64,000 nucleotides of DNA from Chthoniobacter flavus Ellin428. Lineage in GTDB: Bacteria > Verrucomicrobiota > Verrucomicrobiia > Chthoniobacterales > Chthoniobacteraceae. Location of the stretch: contig NZ_ABVL01000005.1 in assembly GCF_000173075.1 (NCBI RefSeq), forward strand, positions 248,001 to 312,000. The letters run 5' to 3'. The translations under genes were made by a program, and so were the position numbers. The notes under the pieces are model-generated. The model searched no databases. It saw only the letters and a program-made list of their open reading frames with translations, and was not told the origin of the DNA. This document shows, one piece after another, positions 1 through 10,741 of the stretch (position 1 is the first letter of the stretch; every line of letters begins with the position of its first letter).

Positions 1-1720
1 GCACTTCCGTGCCCTGGCTCGCGGAGCTTTCCACTGTCATCGTCCCGTGAATCGTCTCGATGCGCTGGCGCATGTTGCGCAGGCCATTGCCATCGCCTTC
101 GGTGTGAGGGTCGAAGCTTTGCCCATCATTGCGAACGGAGATGATCAGTTGCTCATTTTCGATGCCGATGTGCGTGGTGATCTCGCTCGCCTTGCCATGC
201 CGGATCGCGTTGTGCATCGCCTCGGAAAACGCCATGCTCACGTGGTGCCGGAGTTGACTGGCCACGGGGCGCTCGTGGGATAGCTTCGCCACTTCCAGAC
301 GGCAGCGCACGTGGGCGGCGTCGCACTGCTTGGTGGCCAATTGGCACAGGTGATTGGTCAGCGCTTCCAGGTGATCGTTTTCCGGATTCACTGCCCACAC
401 CGTCTGGTATAACGCGAAGATCAGCTCCCGGCTGAGGCCGGAGATTTGCGCGAAGCTGCCCCGCGCCCCTTCCGGCGAGGCGGCGTGTTCTTCCGCCATG
501 GCACTCAGGAGCGAGATATGGGTGGCCCTCGCTCCGAGGTCGTCGTGCAGGTCGCGCGAAATCCGGAGCCTTTCATTTTGCAACGTCCGCTCCTGCTCCA
601 ATTGGCGGGAGTGCTCGCGAATCTTTCGTCGTCCCGCCGCGCGATTCAGCATCACCACCCCGAGGCCGGCGAAACCCGCGCCCGCGACCCAGAACCACGG
701 ACGTTGCCAAACCGGCGCGGTTACGATGAGGGTGAGCGTGGTTTCCGTTCCCACAGGCTTGCCGAGCGGATCGACCCGCGTAGCGACAAAGCGATAGCGG
801 CCCGGCCCGGGCACCGGATACGGGATTTCCACCCGATCCGCCAGACCGATGCTGAAGGCCTCATTCCACTCCACGAGCAAACGGTCGCCGTGCTGGACCT
901 TCGGTGCCGCGTCGCGACTCGTGTGCCATTCCGCGTGGGCGAAGGGGTCATCGTCAATCACCGCCAACCCTTCCGAGGCCGGCTTCGCTCCGAAGTGAAC
1001 GACTTGGGCCATGCTTCGGTGCAGGCCATCGCGCACCCAACCCGCTGGCGGTGCGTCGGGCTCATCGTGTGAAAAGACGGGTCTCACCAGCAGTTCCGGC
1101 TTGTCGCCCTTCGCGGGCAGTCGGGAGATGGAGAGACCTTCGATCGTTAGGCAACCCATGGTCGCAGGTGGTCCGGCGGATGAGATCGTCACCCAAAATG
1201 ACGAAGCTCCTGATGGCACTGGTACGATCTCCCGGCGGTGGATCAGCGTTGCTTCGCAGTGGATCGGTGTTTGTGGAGGATCCTCGTCCGAGGGTTCCAC
1301 AGTGAGATTCCAGCCGGGGCTTTCGCCGGTGGCTTTGAAGGTGACGAGTTGCAATTGATCCAGCGTCGGATCGAGAAAGCGCAGCGCCAGGAACATCTCC
1401 CCCGGCCCTTCGTGCGAGCGATCGTCTACGCCCTCGAGGCGATAGCGAACACGGCTGGCCTCGTGGGTGTCGGGCGAGCGGCCGATGGCGAATAGCATCC
1501 GCCGAGCCGACGAAGCGATCTCCATTGGTCTCTGCGTGTCGATCGGGACCGGCCGGCCATCCACCAGCATCGCGATCGCCACCGGTATCCCCGAACCTTC
1601 ATTGGCCGGAGAGACTTGAGCGTGAAGCGCCCATCCAGCGCACCAGGCGAGACACGCCAGCAGGATCCGACTGACGGGCGATGACCGGAAAAAAGATCGT
1701 CTACGCTCGGGGGAGAGCAT
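1..1720 (-). CDS. Sensor histidine kinase, HisKA_3 type (3' end cut by window edge)
   Basis: Reading the minus strand from the ATG at 1720 gives an open frame of about 573 codons that runs off the window start. The N-terminus has a signal peptide (hydrophobic core LLACLAWCAGWALHA), followed by a periplasmic region of about 300 residues, one membrane segment near residues 337-357, a HisKA_3 dimerisation domain with the phosphoacceptor in RDLHDDLG (H392), and an HATPase_c domain (N-box FSEAMHNAIRHG, then NDGQSFDP and GNGLRNMRQRI). This is the NarX/DegS/LiaS class, whose partner is usually a LuxR/NarL response regulator; that gene would lie beyond the left edge. The final residues seen (GTEV) are near the normal C-terminus, so only a few codons are missing. 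The ligand is unknown. Confidence 0.85.
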   Translation of the reverse strand, partial: MLSPERRRSFFRSSPVSRILLACLAWCAGWALHAQVSPANEGSGIPVAIAMLVDGRPVPIDTQRPMEIASSARRMLFAIGRSPDTHEASRVRYRLEGVDDRSHEGPGEMFLALRFLDPTLDQLQLVTFKATGESPGWNLTVEPSDEDPPQTPIHCEATLIHRREIVPVPSGASSFWVTISSAGPPATMGCLTIEGLSISRLPAKGDKPELLVRPVFSHDEPDAPPAGWVRDGLHRSMAQVVHFGAKPASEGLAVIDDDPFAHAEWHTSRDAAPKVQHGDRLLVEWNEAFSIGLADRVEIPYPVPGPGRYRFVATRVDPLGKPVGTETTLTLIVTAPVWQRPWFWVAGAGFAGLGVVMLNRAAGRRKIREHSRQLEQERTLQNERLRISRDLHDDLGARATHISLLSAMAEEHAASPEGARGSFAQISGLSRELIFALYQTVWAVNPENDHLEALTNHLCQLATKQCDAAHVRCRLEVAKLSHERPVASQLRHHVSMAFSEAMHNAIRHGKASEITTHIGIENEQLIISVRNDGQSFDPHTEGDGNGLRNMRQRIETIHGTMTVESSASQGTEV

Positions 1721-1874
1721 GTTCAAAGGGGGACTCTCCTATAACCCCAATCCGGCGCCGGTGAAATCTTCTTTGCGCCCTCTCTCCGGTAATAGGAGGG
1801 ATCAGAGTCCCATTATTCCTATTTTTCCTATTCTTCTTATATCTCAGCGGCAAGCTGCTGCTGCTTCGCTCGAC

Positions 1875-3902
1875 CTACTGGGTGCCCAAGGTCACCGAGA
1901 ACGTCTGCGCGGCGCTGATGGATGTGCCGCTGCAATTGACCTGGCCGGTGGAGGTCACGGTCAGATATTGCCCATTCACCGTGCGCAAGGCGATGGAGTC
2001 GCCATTCACGAGCGCACCGCTGCCGTTGAGTTTGACCACCGTGAATTGCTCCCAACCGCCCGCGCGACGTCGATTGACGGAGAGTTGGCCGCCACCGCCA
2101 CCTTCCGCGCTCAAGAGCAACCCGTCGTGTGCTTGCAGGTTGATCACGTCGTTGGCCGACAGCGTCCCGCCGTTGGTGTCGTCCGCGCTGAATTGCTCCC
2201 AACCGCCGATCGCGGTTCGGTTGGCGATGATCACATTATTGCCGCCGCGCTCGGCGGTGACGTAGAAGCCGTTGAGCGTCGATTTGATGGTGAGCATCGG
2301 ATCGACCTTCTTCACGAAGAGCCAGTCCAGGTCCACGCCTCCGTCGACGAACATCACCTTCAGGGTATGCGTTCCCCAGCCGATCGTCTTTTGCCCGAGG
2401 CTGATCGTGTCGAACGTATTCATGCTGGTTGTGGCCGGGAGCGGCACATCCGGCAAGGCCACGCCATCCACATAAAGGCGCATGCGCGAGTTGGCGGTGG
2501 TCGTGGCATAGCGAATCGCGAAACGATAGTTGCCGGGGCTGAAGTCGATCTTGTCGAACTGCACCCATTCTCCGGCCGCCGTATTCGTCACCGCCCAACC
2601 GGAACCGGTCAGCGCGCGGATGTCGAGGTTCCCCGAACGCTGATCGACCTCACCACTGGAATTGCCGGTGGTCGTGTCCAAGTATTCATCGCACGACTCG
2701 GCTTCCAGTCGCAGCGTGACCGTCCGCAGATCGCTATATCGCCGGATCAGGTTGATGTATTGTCCGGGAGAACTCCAGGCGGATGCGGCGCTGCGATACA
2801 GCCCCGCCCACTCGCGCACGTCATTGAAACCTTCCAGCACGGTGAAGGTGGAGTTCGCCGCCACGGCTGCATCCAATCCGGCAGTGAACGTATCTCCGTT
2901 GACCCCGGTCCCGTCCACCTTGTTCCGTGGAATGACCATGTTAGCGTTGTGATAGTTACTGCTCGTCGAGTCGAAATAGCTCGGATTGATGAAACCAGCC
3001 ACCGCGGTGCCGCTGATGAATGAACCCAGGGCGGTGTAGGTGTAAGATTTGGTCGGAGGACCGAACCAATCGTTTACTCCGATGACGTCCGGCTGAGTAA
3101 GTGCGGTTGAGTCCAGCGATTCCCAAGTCTGGTCGATGATAAAAACCGGCCGCACCCCATAGGCGGTATTGAATGAGTCCGAGATGAATTGGAGTAACTT
3201 GCTCGTGTTGCCCTGCTGATTGGAAAACCACTTTTGGGCGATGGACCACCACTGAATTACGGGCCGGTTATTGACCCGGTACCAATACTGCGAGGGTACC
3301 GTGTCGAACCACGGCTTTACCCCGCGCAACCAAAAGACGTCGTTCCAGTCGCTCGACACCGACAGGTCCATGACCGTTCCACCCGGCAGCCCATGGAAGC
3401 TGGTATAGATGCCTTCCATTGACGGGTTATCCACGAAACAGGCGAGCTTGAGGAGGTTCGTCGCCCCGGCCCGCTGCAGCGCGGTCGTCATTTGGCTCAA
3501 TTGCCGCGGATTGAGCCCACCGTTCAAGTCGGTCGGGCTCGTCGTTTGGGTTCCCCGGGTGGCAAACATCACCACCGGCAGGCGGGCCTGCAGGAGATCG
3601 GCCACGAGATTGTCCCACCAGCCGGGTGTGCTGGAATCGAACGGATAAAAGAGTGGTGCGTCGTAGAGGACGGTGGCCCCGCCGAGGACGGTGGATACCG
3701 CTTCGCTATCGGTATAGTTATAAGCCGTCAGGCTCGTGAAGACGGGCAGATTATCCGTGACGACTGGTTGCAAGGTGATGTCTGCACTGGGGACCGCTGC
3801 CCGCATCGAGGAACTGGCGACAGACGACAGAGTTAACATTGCCAGAACCGCGGAGAGACGACGGCAGGGACGATTCACCGTATGACCGAGGGGAGTTTTC
3901 AT
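1875..3902 (-). CDS. Secreted GH71/99-like protein with CBM6-type and beta-trefoil domains
   Basis: A 675-residue exported protein. After a signal peptide (about 1-36) comes a region of about 360 residues that resembles the DUF5010/GH99-GH71 group of TIM-barrel glycosidases (VVMFATRGTQ, FIIDQTWESLD, GVNDWFGPP, FNDVREWAGLYR). Residues about 405-535 look like a CBM6/DUF5010_C carbohydrate-binding module (LEAESCDEY, GEWVQFDKIDFSPGNYRF, VDLDWLFVKK). The last 135 residues contain two related repeats (IGGWEQFSADD and AGGWEQFTVVK) of a fascin/ricin-like beta-trefoil. The likely role is binding and cleavage of an external polysaccharide; the substrate cannot be told. It is monocistronic, downstream of the truncated kinase gene on the same strand. 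Family assignment is by motif and architecture only. Confidence 0.7.
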   Translation of the reverse strand: MKTPLGHTVNRPCRRLSAVLAMLTLSSVASSSMRAAVPSADITLQPVVTDNLPVFTSLTAYNYTDSEAVSTVLGGATVLYDAPLFYPFDSSTPGWWDNLVADLLQARLPVVMFATRGTQTTSPTDLNGGLNPRQLSQMTTALQRAGATNLLKLACFVDNPSMEGIYTSFHGLPGGTVMDLSVSSDWNDVFWLRGVKPWFDTVPSQYWYRVNNRPVIQWWSIAQKWFSNQQGNTSKLLQFISDSFNTAYGVRPVFIIDQTWESLDSTALTQPDVIGVNDWFGPPTKSYTYTALGSFISGTAVAGFINPSYFDSTSSNYHNANMVIPRNKVDGTGVNGDTFTAGLDAAVAANSTFTVLEGFNDVREWAGLYRSAASAWSSPGQYINLIRRYSDLRTVTLRLEAESCDEYLDTTTGNSSGEVDQRSGNLDIRALTGSGWAVTNTAAGEWVQFDKIDFSPGNYRFAIRYATTTANSRMRLYVDGVALPDVPLPATTSMNTFDTISLGQKTIGWGTHTLKVMFVDGGVDLDWLFVKKVDPMLTIKSTLNGFYVTAERGGNNVIIANRTAIGGWEQFSADDTNGGTLSANDVINLQAHDGLLLSAEGGGGGQLSVNRRRAGGWEQFTVVKLNGSGALVNGDSIALRTVNGQYLTVTSTGQVNCSGTSISAAQTFSVTLGTQ

Positions 3903-4068
3903 AGAGGGAGGGAAGCGGAGAAAGCATGGCTTTCCCTAATACCCCTCGCTATCCCCTAAAGCGGGGAGAGGGGATTTGCGCAGCGACCCGAATATTGCAG
4001 GAGGGCGGTGCAACCTGCCAAGATAGTGGCCCTGCGGAGGTTTACGTTTTGGACCCGTCGATCCGACC

Positions 4069-7000
4069 ATGCGTTTCCCCCATCTCCAGTTGCCCCTGAT
4101 CCTGCCACTCGTCGTGGTGCTGGCGGAACTGCCGGTGGTCGGGGCGGATAGTGGGAGTGCTCTCTTTGAAAGCAAAATCCGCCCGTTGCTGGCCGAACAC
4201 TGCTACGAATGCCATAGCGCGGACAAAAAGCAGAAAGCAGGGCTGGTCCTCGATTCCAAGGCGGGATGGGAGAAAGGCGGTGACTCCGGCACGCCGATCG
4301 TTCCGGGCAAGCCGGAGGATTCGTTGCTCATGAAGGCGGTGCGCTATACCGACAAGGATTTGCAGATGCCGCCCGAAAAGGCGGGAGGAAAATTGACGGA
4401 CGCCCAGATTGCCGATCTCGAAAACTGGATCAAGAACGGCGCCGATGACCCGCGGACGAATGCCGCCGCGCTTCCCGTGAAGCAGAGTTGGGCGGAGATT
4501 TTTGCGAAACGCAAACAGTGGTGGAGTCTGCAGCCGCTGCGGGCGGCCAGTCCCACGGAGGGCGGTGCCCCCGAATGGTCTGGCAATCCGGTGGACCGGC
4601 TGCTGCGGGCGCGCATGCGGGCGGAAAATGTGGCGCCTTCGCCGCGCGCGAATGCGCCCGTGCTCGTCCGCCGGGTTACACTCCTGCTCACCGGCCTTCC
4701 GCCTACGCCGGCGGAAGTGGATGCCTTTGCCGCGGCCTCGCAAACCGACCCTGTCGGCGCCTATGCCGCGCTGGTGGACCGACTGCTGGCGTCGCCGCAT
4801 TTTGGTGAATGCTTCGCCCGTCATTGGCTCGATGTCGTTCGCTTCACGGAGACGCATGGCAACGAATGGAACTACGATGTGGCTTACGCCTGGCGTTATC
4901 GCGACTACGTGATCCGCGCCTTCAACGACGACCTCCCGTACGATCAATTCGTGCGGGAGCAAATTGCCGGTGATCTGTTGGAACATCCGCGTTGGAACCG
5001 CGCCGGCGATTTCAACGAATCGCTCATCGGCACCGCGTTCTACCGCTTCGGCGAGGTGAATCATGATAGCTGCGCGGTATTTGGCGCCATCGGCTACGAC
5101 ATCGCGGACGATCAACTCGACACGCTGACCAAGGCTTTCCAGGCCACCACGGTGGCTTGCGCGCGTTGTCACGACCACAAGCTGGATGCGATTTCCACGA
5201 AGGATTATCATGCCCTGCTCGCCGTGCTCCGGAGCACGCGCCTGGTGCAGCACACGCTGGACGGCCCGGATGTCAACCGCGACACGACGGCCGCGTTGAA
5301 AGCCGACAAACCGGCCATTCGTGCCGAGCTGGCCGCGATCTGGCGGCGGGAAGCCGCGTCGCTCGATGAGGTGAAATTGCAGGCGCTCGCCGCGGCGGCA
5401 AAGGACAAGGAGCCTGACATCAGCAATCCCTTGCACGCGTGGTCCGTCGCCGGCCAAGCGGCCGCGAACGGCGTGGACGCGGCGTGGACCCAGTTGGCCG
5501 CTGAGCAGGCCCATGAAACGGCCGAGCGCGCCGAGTTCAATCGGACCCGATTCAAGACCTTGGCCGATTTTCGCAGTGGAGTGCCGGCCGGGTGGCATAC
5601 CGATGGAATGGCTTTGCGCGATCCGGGCCCGACGGGCGCCGATTTTGCCGTTGCCACCGAGGGCGATGCGGCGCTGAAGGCGGTGTTGCCGGCGGGTGTG
5701 TATTCCTTTGCCCTCTCGGATAAACTGAATGCCGCGCTTCGTTCGCCAACCCTGCGGCGAACCAACAACCGGGTGAGTTTCGAGGTGATGGGCGGACGTT
5801 TCAGCCTGGCGCGGATCGTCTTCAACAATTGCCAGCTCAACTACAATCATCAGCGGTCGATCCATGATGACGATTGGAAATGGCTGTCGATCGACTACCC
5901 ACGAAACAGCGATGAGCTGCATCCGTATGCGGAGTTGCTCACCTTTTGGGACAATCCGAAGTTCCCCGATCCGCTCGGAACGCTCGGCAAAGACGTGGAG
6001 AACCAGCGCGGCCCTTGGGACCAGTATGCGCAGAATCCACGGACCTGGTGGGGCATTCGCCGGATTGTGCTGAGCGACCGGCCGGAGACACCCAAGGGTG
6101 AACTGACGTACCTGGACCGATTGTTCGCCGGCGCGCCGCCTAGGACTCCGCAGGAAGCGGCCGCGCGCTACGCGACCATTGCCGGCGCGGTGGTGGAGGC
6201 GTTCGCTGCCGGTCGGGCCACCGATGACGACGTCTGCTGGCTCGCCTGGTTGTTGCGGAATGGGCTCCTGTCCAACAAAGCGGACGCCAGCCCGAAGCTG
6301 GCGGAGCTGATCGCCGGTTATCGCCGGGTGGAAAGCCAGATCGTGCCCCCGCGGATGATGCCGGGGATGGCGGATGAAGGACCGGGGTTTCCGCAACCGG
6401 TGCTCCAGCGCGGTGATTTCACCAAGCCCGGCGATGTTGTCGAACGCGCCTATGTGCAGGTCCTGACGCCGGATGGATTTCGGGTGGGCGCGCAGGGCAG
6501 TGGACGCGCCGAAATCGCCCAACTCATCGCCAGCCCCGACAACCCATTGACCGCCCGGGTGATGGTCAATCGGGTATGGCAGTGGATTTTTGGCAAAGGA
6601 ATCGTGGGCACACCGGACGATTTCGGGCATTTGGGCGACTTGCCTTCGCACCCGGAATTGCTCGACGAGTTGGCCCGTCGCTTCATCGCCAATGGCTGGT
6701 CGACGAAGCACCTCGTTCGCGAGCTGGTGCTGAGCCGGGCGTTTCAATCCGCTAGCGCGCCGAGTGCGGAAGCCCGTCAGCGAGATCCGGAAAACGTGCT
6801 GCTTTCCCATTTCAACGCGCGCCGCGTGGATGCGGAGGTCATTCGCGATAGCATCCTCGCGGTATCCGGGCGGCTGGATCCCAAGCTCTACGGACCGAGC
6901 ATTCTGCCGTATCGCGAAAAGGCGGACCCGGACAAACGCCTCTTCGTCGGCCCGCTCGACGGCGAGGGCCGGCGGAGCATCTATCTCAAATTCCAGCTCA

Positions 7001-7377
7001 TGGAAGCGCCGCGATTCCTTAGCGCTTTCAATCTGCCGGGAGGAAAGGTGGCGCAAGGCCGGCGCGACAGTTCCAATGTTCCGGCGCAGAGCCTGGCACT
7101 CTTGAACGATCCTTTCGTCCTCGCGATGGCGGATTTCTGGGCCTCGCGTCTGGTGGCCGACGGAAGCCCCACCGTGGCCGATCGGGTGGACGCTTTGTTT
7201 CGCCAGGCCCTCGGCCGTCCTCCCAGTGCGGCGGATCGCGAGAGCTGTCTCGCGGCGTTGCGCAGCCTGGCGGCTGAGCGCGGGGTGAACGAGGCGGAGA
7301 TTTTGCCAAACCGCGACGTCTGGAAGGACGCGGCGCACATGATGTTCAACCTCAAGGAATTTATCTTCGTGCCATGA
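4069..7377 (+). CDS. PSD1-type cytochrome (PSCyt1-DUF1549-DUF1553)
   Basis: An 1102-residue exported protein. It has a signal peptide (1-26), a haem-binding motif CYECH at 45-49 in a PSCyt1 domain (about 36-125), a DUF1549 domain (about 165-380) that carries a second CARCH motif at 364-368, and a C-terminal DUF1553 domain (about 800-1080, with NPLTARVMVNRVWQWIFG). Such proteins are hugely expanded in Planctomycetota and Verrucomicrobiota, are predicted periplasmic, and are nearly always paired with a DUF1501 gene, as here: the stop overlaps the next ATG (ATGA at 7374-7377). The biochemical function of the family is not established; a role in catabolism of complex, often sulfated, carbohydrates is commonly suggested. 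Confidence 0.93.
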   Translation: MRFPHLQLPLILPLVVVLAELPVVGADSGSALFESKIRPLLAEHCYECHSADKKQKAGLVLDSKAGWEKGGDSGTPIVPGKPEDSLLMKAVRYTDKDLQMPPEKAGGKLTDAQIADLENWIKNGADDPRTNAAALPVKQSWAEIFAKRKQWWSLQPLRAASPTEGGAPEWSGNPVDRLLRARMRAENVAPSPRANAPVLVRRVTLLLTGLPPTPAEVDAFAAASQTDPVGAYAALVDRLLASPHFGECFARHWLDVVRFTETHGNEWNYDVAYAWRYRDYVIRAFNDDLPYDQFVREQIAGDLLEHPRWNRAGDFNESLIGTAFYRFGEVNHDSCAVFGAIGYDIADDQLDTLTKAFQATTVACARCHDHKLDAISTKDYHALLAVLRSTRLVQHTLDGPDVNRDTTAALKADKPAIRAELAAIWRREAASLDEVKLQALAAAAKDKEPDISNPLHAWSVAGQAAANGVDAAWTQLAAEQAHETAERAEFNRTRFKTLADFRSGVPAGWHTDGMALRDPGPTGADFAVATEGDAALKAVLPAGVYSFALSDKLNAALRSPTLRRTNNRVSFEVMGGRFSLARIVFNNCQLNYNHQRSIHDDDWKWLSIDYPRNSDELHPYAELLTFWDNPKFPDPLGTLGKDVENQRGPWDQYAQNPRTWWGIRRIVLSDRPETPKGELTYLDRLFAGAPPRTPQEAAARYATIAGAVVEAFAAGRATDDDVCWLAWLLRNGLLSNKADASPKLAELIAGYRRVESQIVPPRMMPGMADEGPGFPQPVLQRGDFTKPGDVVERAYVQVLTPDGFRVGAQGSGRAEIAQLIASPDNPLTARVMVNRVWQWIFGKGIVGTPDDFGHLGDLPSHPELLDELARRFIANGWSTKHLVRELVLSRAFQSASAPSAEARQRDPENVLLSHFNARRVDAEVIRDSILAVSGRLDPKLYGPSILPYREKADPDKRLFVGPLDGEGRRSIYLKFQLMEAPRFLSAFNLPGGKVAQGRRDSSNVPAQSLALLNDPFVLAMADFWASRLVADGSPTVADRVDALFRQALGRPPSAADRESCLAALRSLAAERGVNEAEILPNRDVWKDAAHMMFNLKEFIFVP

Positions 7378-8794
7378 ACCGCGATCGCCCGTCCCCCTCT
7401 TCAGCCGCCCGTGGCGGGCATTGTCCGGGTCGCTTATCGCCGGGGTTGACCCCGCGCGAAATGCTGAAAACCCAGCGCCACGGGTTTGCATGGATGGCTC
7501 TTCCGCTCTCATCCAGCAGCGTGCCTATGGCGCCCCGGTCGCGCCGCAATTTGCCGCGAAAGCAAAGAACGTCATCTTTCTCTTCATGGATGGCGGCGTC
7601 TCCCACGTGGATACGTTCGACCCGAAACCGGCGCTGGCCGAACACGCCGGTGAAGCGAGTAACGTAGACAAGGGCCGCAAGTGGCTCAAGAGCCCGTGGA
7701 GTTTTGGCCAGTACGGCCAAAGCGGAATGTGGATCAGCGAATTGTTTCCCAACATCGCGAAGTGCGCGGACGACATTGCGGTCATTCGTTCGATGAAGGC
7801 CGACCTGCCCATTCATTCGACGGGGGTAACGCTTCTGCACACCGGGCACAATCTGGCGGGACGCCCCAGCCTCGGGTCGTGGATGAGCTACGGGCTCGGC
7901 AGTGAGAACGAGAACCTGCCGGGCTATGTCGTGCTCAGCTTTGGGCACGTGCCCGTCGGCGGTCTCGAGGTTTTTGGCAGTGGGTTTCTCCCCGCGCGTC
8001 ATCAAGCCACCATCATTCGGGCCGATGGGGCGCCGATGGACAATATTGTGCCGGTGGACACCCCCGCGCTGCAGGGTACCAAGCTCGATTTCCTTCGGCG
8101 TCAGGATGAAGCGTTTTCCGCGCGGCTCGGCGGCAACGACGCCGTGGAGAGTGCCGTGCGCAATTATGAACTCGCCGCGCGCATGCAATCGCTCCTGCCC
8201 GACGTGCTCGACGAACGAAAGGAAAGCCCGGCTACGCGCGAGCTCTACGGGCTCGATGCGGAGGACGCCAATACCCATCTCTACGCGCGGCAATGTCTGC
8301 GCGCCCGCAGGCTCGTCGAGAGTGGCGTGCGCTTTATCCAGGTGAATTGTCCCTACGGGCAGTCCAACGGCACTTGGGATCAGCACGGCAATTTGAAAGC
8401 CGGGCACGAGAAAAATGCCCGCCAGACCGACCGCGCCGTGGCCGCCCTCATCATGGATCTCAAGCAACGCGGCTTGCTCGAGAGCACTTTGGTTCTCTGG
8501 GCCGGCGAGTTTGGACGCACCCCGCATTCGCCCGGCACGGATGGCCGCGATCATCACCCCGAGGGCTTCACCGTTTTCCTCGCTGGTGGCGGCGTGAAAG
8601 GCGGCACCGTTTACGGGGCCACCGATGAATTCGGCGTCCACGCCGTGGAGAACGTGACCGATTTTCACGACCTGCATGCCACCGTCCTGCACCTCGCCGG
8701 CATCAACCACGAGAAACTCACCTTCCGCTACGCCGGCCGTGACTTTCGCCTCACCGATGTCTCCGGCCACGTCGTGTACGACATCCTCGCGTGA
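7374..8794 (+). CDS. DUF1501 family protein (frameshifted near 7501)
   Basis: A sulfatase-fold protein of unknown function, translationally coupled to the upstream PSD1 cytochrome. The N-terminus starts at the ATG at 7374 with the usual DUF1501 leader (RGGHCPG, TPREMLKTQRHGFAWMAL). The body lies in another frame from about 7502 (SALIQQRAYGA, then VIFLFMDGGVSHVDTFDPKP, ETTLVLWAGEFGRTP-like ESTLVLWAGEFGRTP, GRDHHPEGFTVFLAGGG). The two join if one T is restored in the CTTCC at 7499-7503, giving WMALSALI. The ORF calling an ATG at 7421 as start would lose the real leader. Length after repair is about 473 residues, normal for the family. The lesion may be a sequencing error or a true pseudogenising deletion. 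Confidence 0.88.
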
Positions 8795-8849
8795 TCCGTC
8801 TTCTCTGAAGGGCGGCGGCTATCTCCGCGACTGCCTGAATCGTTCCGGC

Positions 8850-10623
8850 TTAGCTGGAGCCGAGATCGCCGAGCATCTTATCGAGGTCCGAGGCGGTTTC
8901 GCCTTCCTGGGCTGGAGGCTCCGGCGTGGACATGGAGGCGAGGAGCGAATCGAGATCGCCCGTTCCGCTCTCTGCCGACGCCTCTTCTGCGGCAGGCGCC
9001 TCCGCAGTCTCTTCTACCGGGGCTTCGCCGTAAGTTTCGACGGCAGTGTCCTCGGAAACTCTCTCAGCTTCGGAATCGGCCGGCATTTCCTCCGACCCCT
9101 CTTCTGCTGGTGCCATTTCTTCCGCGGGCGCGGCTGCGGCGGCTGGAGTCCACCAGCCGACGAGGTCCCTGCCGGCGAGCGAGTGGAATCCGACAAACCG
9201 AACCTCGGGGCTGCCCTTGATCGCCAGCACCGGCATGAACCCCATGTCCGTGAGCAGGCTGGCCGTCCGCATGCTGACGAGGCGCTCGGTGCAGGGCAGC
9301 GCGATCTGATCGCCGTCCTTGTCGGTGTAGTAGTAGAAGGGCAAGTCATCCACGCTGAGGGCCGACCGGGTATTCATTTTGGCGCCGCCCTTGGTGAAGC
9401 TCGTGCCCAGTAACAGTGCCACCAGGATCGCCGAGTTTCCCCAGAGCATCGCCCGGAGTCCGACGTGCGGGGCAAACTCCTCGAACGCGAACGAATCGAT
9501 CGGCTCCGTCTTTTTCCCATAGGGAAACCGGAGCATGAAGCGAGGCAGCGTGAGGCCGGCGTAGGCGGCTTCCGGCATTGCTCGCAGCGCGTTCCATGCT
9601 TCCGAGATCAACGGGTGAACGTGGCCGGCTTTTGCATCGATGCAGTCCGGCGCCATTGCCGCGACAAAGGGCGCGTTTGCTTGCGCGGCGATTCTGGCCA
9701 GTCGCCCGACCACTTCCGCATGCGGCGGGGTGCGATCAAAGAGGTAGTTTCCGATCACCAGCGAGTAGGCGCCCTGCTTCGCGTCCAGGGCGGGTTGTTC
9801 GACGAGCAATTGATAAAGCCCGGAGCTTTCCAGTCCGTCTTCCCGGCTGACGTCCGCGACGAGTTCCTCCGCGAGAGATGTCGAGCAGCACGATCTGCAA
9901 TTGCGTGTCGGTTTCCAATCGGCGCACCAGGAAATCGACGGAACGCCAGAGCGATTCCGTCACCTGGAAATCGGGATGATGCAGCACCTCCCGCATCATG
10001 ACCGTCAGCGCCTTGTCGACAGCGGCGACCATGGCGTCCTGCCGCGGATCCTTGGCCGCCACCACCTGCGGCGCGACGATTTTCTTGATCAGACTCGTGA
10101 CCGCATCCTCGGAGGTGGCCGGAGCGGATGGACGTCCGATGAGTTGAGCGAAGTCGCTCAGCTTGCCATCCACCGGCACGGAAAGACCGCGAGCGATATC
10201 CTGGTTCGGTTCGAGGCCGGCGCCGAATTCGCCGATCCATTGCTGAACCTCGTTCGCTGCTTTCGCGAAGGTGGAATTACTTTTGAGGCGCGCCCGGAGA
10301 GAGGCCAGCTCGCTGAAAATCGGCAGTTTCTCGTAGAGCCGGTCCGGGTGCAGATCGTCGAGACTGGCGATCTCGATTTCCAACGAAGCGTCTCCGAAGG
10401 GCAGCGCAATCTTGATCCCCAGCCGCTCGATGACTTCGTCGAAGTTATCGCAATCGATTTTGATCGGCTTGCGAGCGGCGAGAGCTTCGCCGGTTTCCAA
10501 TTCACCGCGGTTGGCCCGCCCGGAAAAATCGCCGAGCACGGCAATGCGGAACGAGCGGGTCTTGACGGGGGTCGGGACGGATTTAGCGACCGAGATATTT
10601 CCAAAGTTGATCTGGTAGGGCAT
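8850..10623 (-). CDS. Fused TssB-TssC contractile sheath protein (frameshifted near 9874)
   Basis: Residues 1-about 110 match the TssB/VipA small sheath subunit (FRIAVLGDFSGR, RKPIKIDCDNFDEVIERLG, SLDDLHPDRLYEKLPIF). The rest matches TssC/VipB, the large subunit (ESLWRSVDFLVRRL, LQIVLLDIS, then AEELVADVSRED, LVIGNYLFDRTPPHAEVV, FMLRFPYGKKTEPIDSFAFEE, FHSLAGRDLVGWWTP). The TssC half changes frame at about 9872-9876, where one extra base separates LLDIS from AEEL. The protein ends in an Ala/Glu/Pro-rich tail of about 110 residues with DLDSLLASM and DLDKMLGDLG patches. Sheath subunits polymerise around the Hcp tube in type VI secretion. No other T6SS gene is in this window, so this is an orphan single-chain sheath. 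Confidence 0.8.
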
Positions 10624-10741
10624 GGGCGATCAGATAGTGAATGTTTCGCTTGCGACGCTGCGGTTAATATATCGTTCGACAGCGATATGGAACAATGAAG
10701 CACGCCGCATCAAGTTGCCGGACTCCTTCGAAAATAGCGCC

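Noticed and set aside
4042..7512. Long open frame of 1156 residues on the minus strand
   Set aside because: It lies fully opposite the PSD1 cytochrome gene, has no recognisable domain, and its composition (Arg/Gly/His-rich) is typical of antisense frames in GC-rich DNA.
7374..7667. Programmed ribosomal frameshift in the DUF1501 gene
   Set aside because: No slippery heptamer or downstream structure stands out at 7501, and the same window has similar indels in many genes; error or mutation is more likely.
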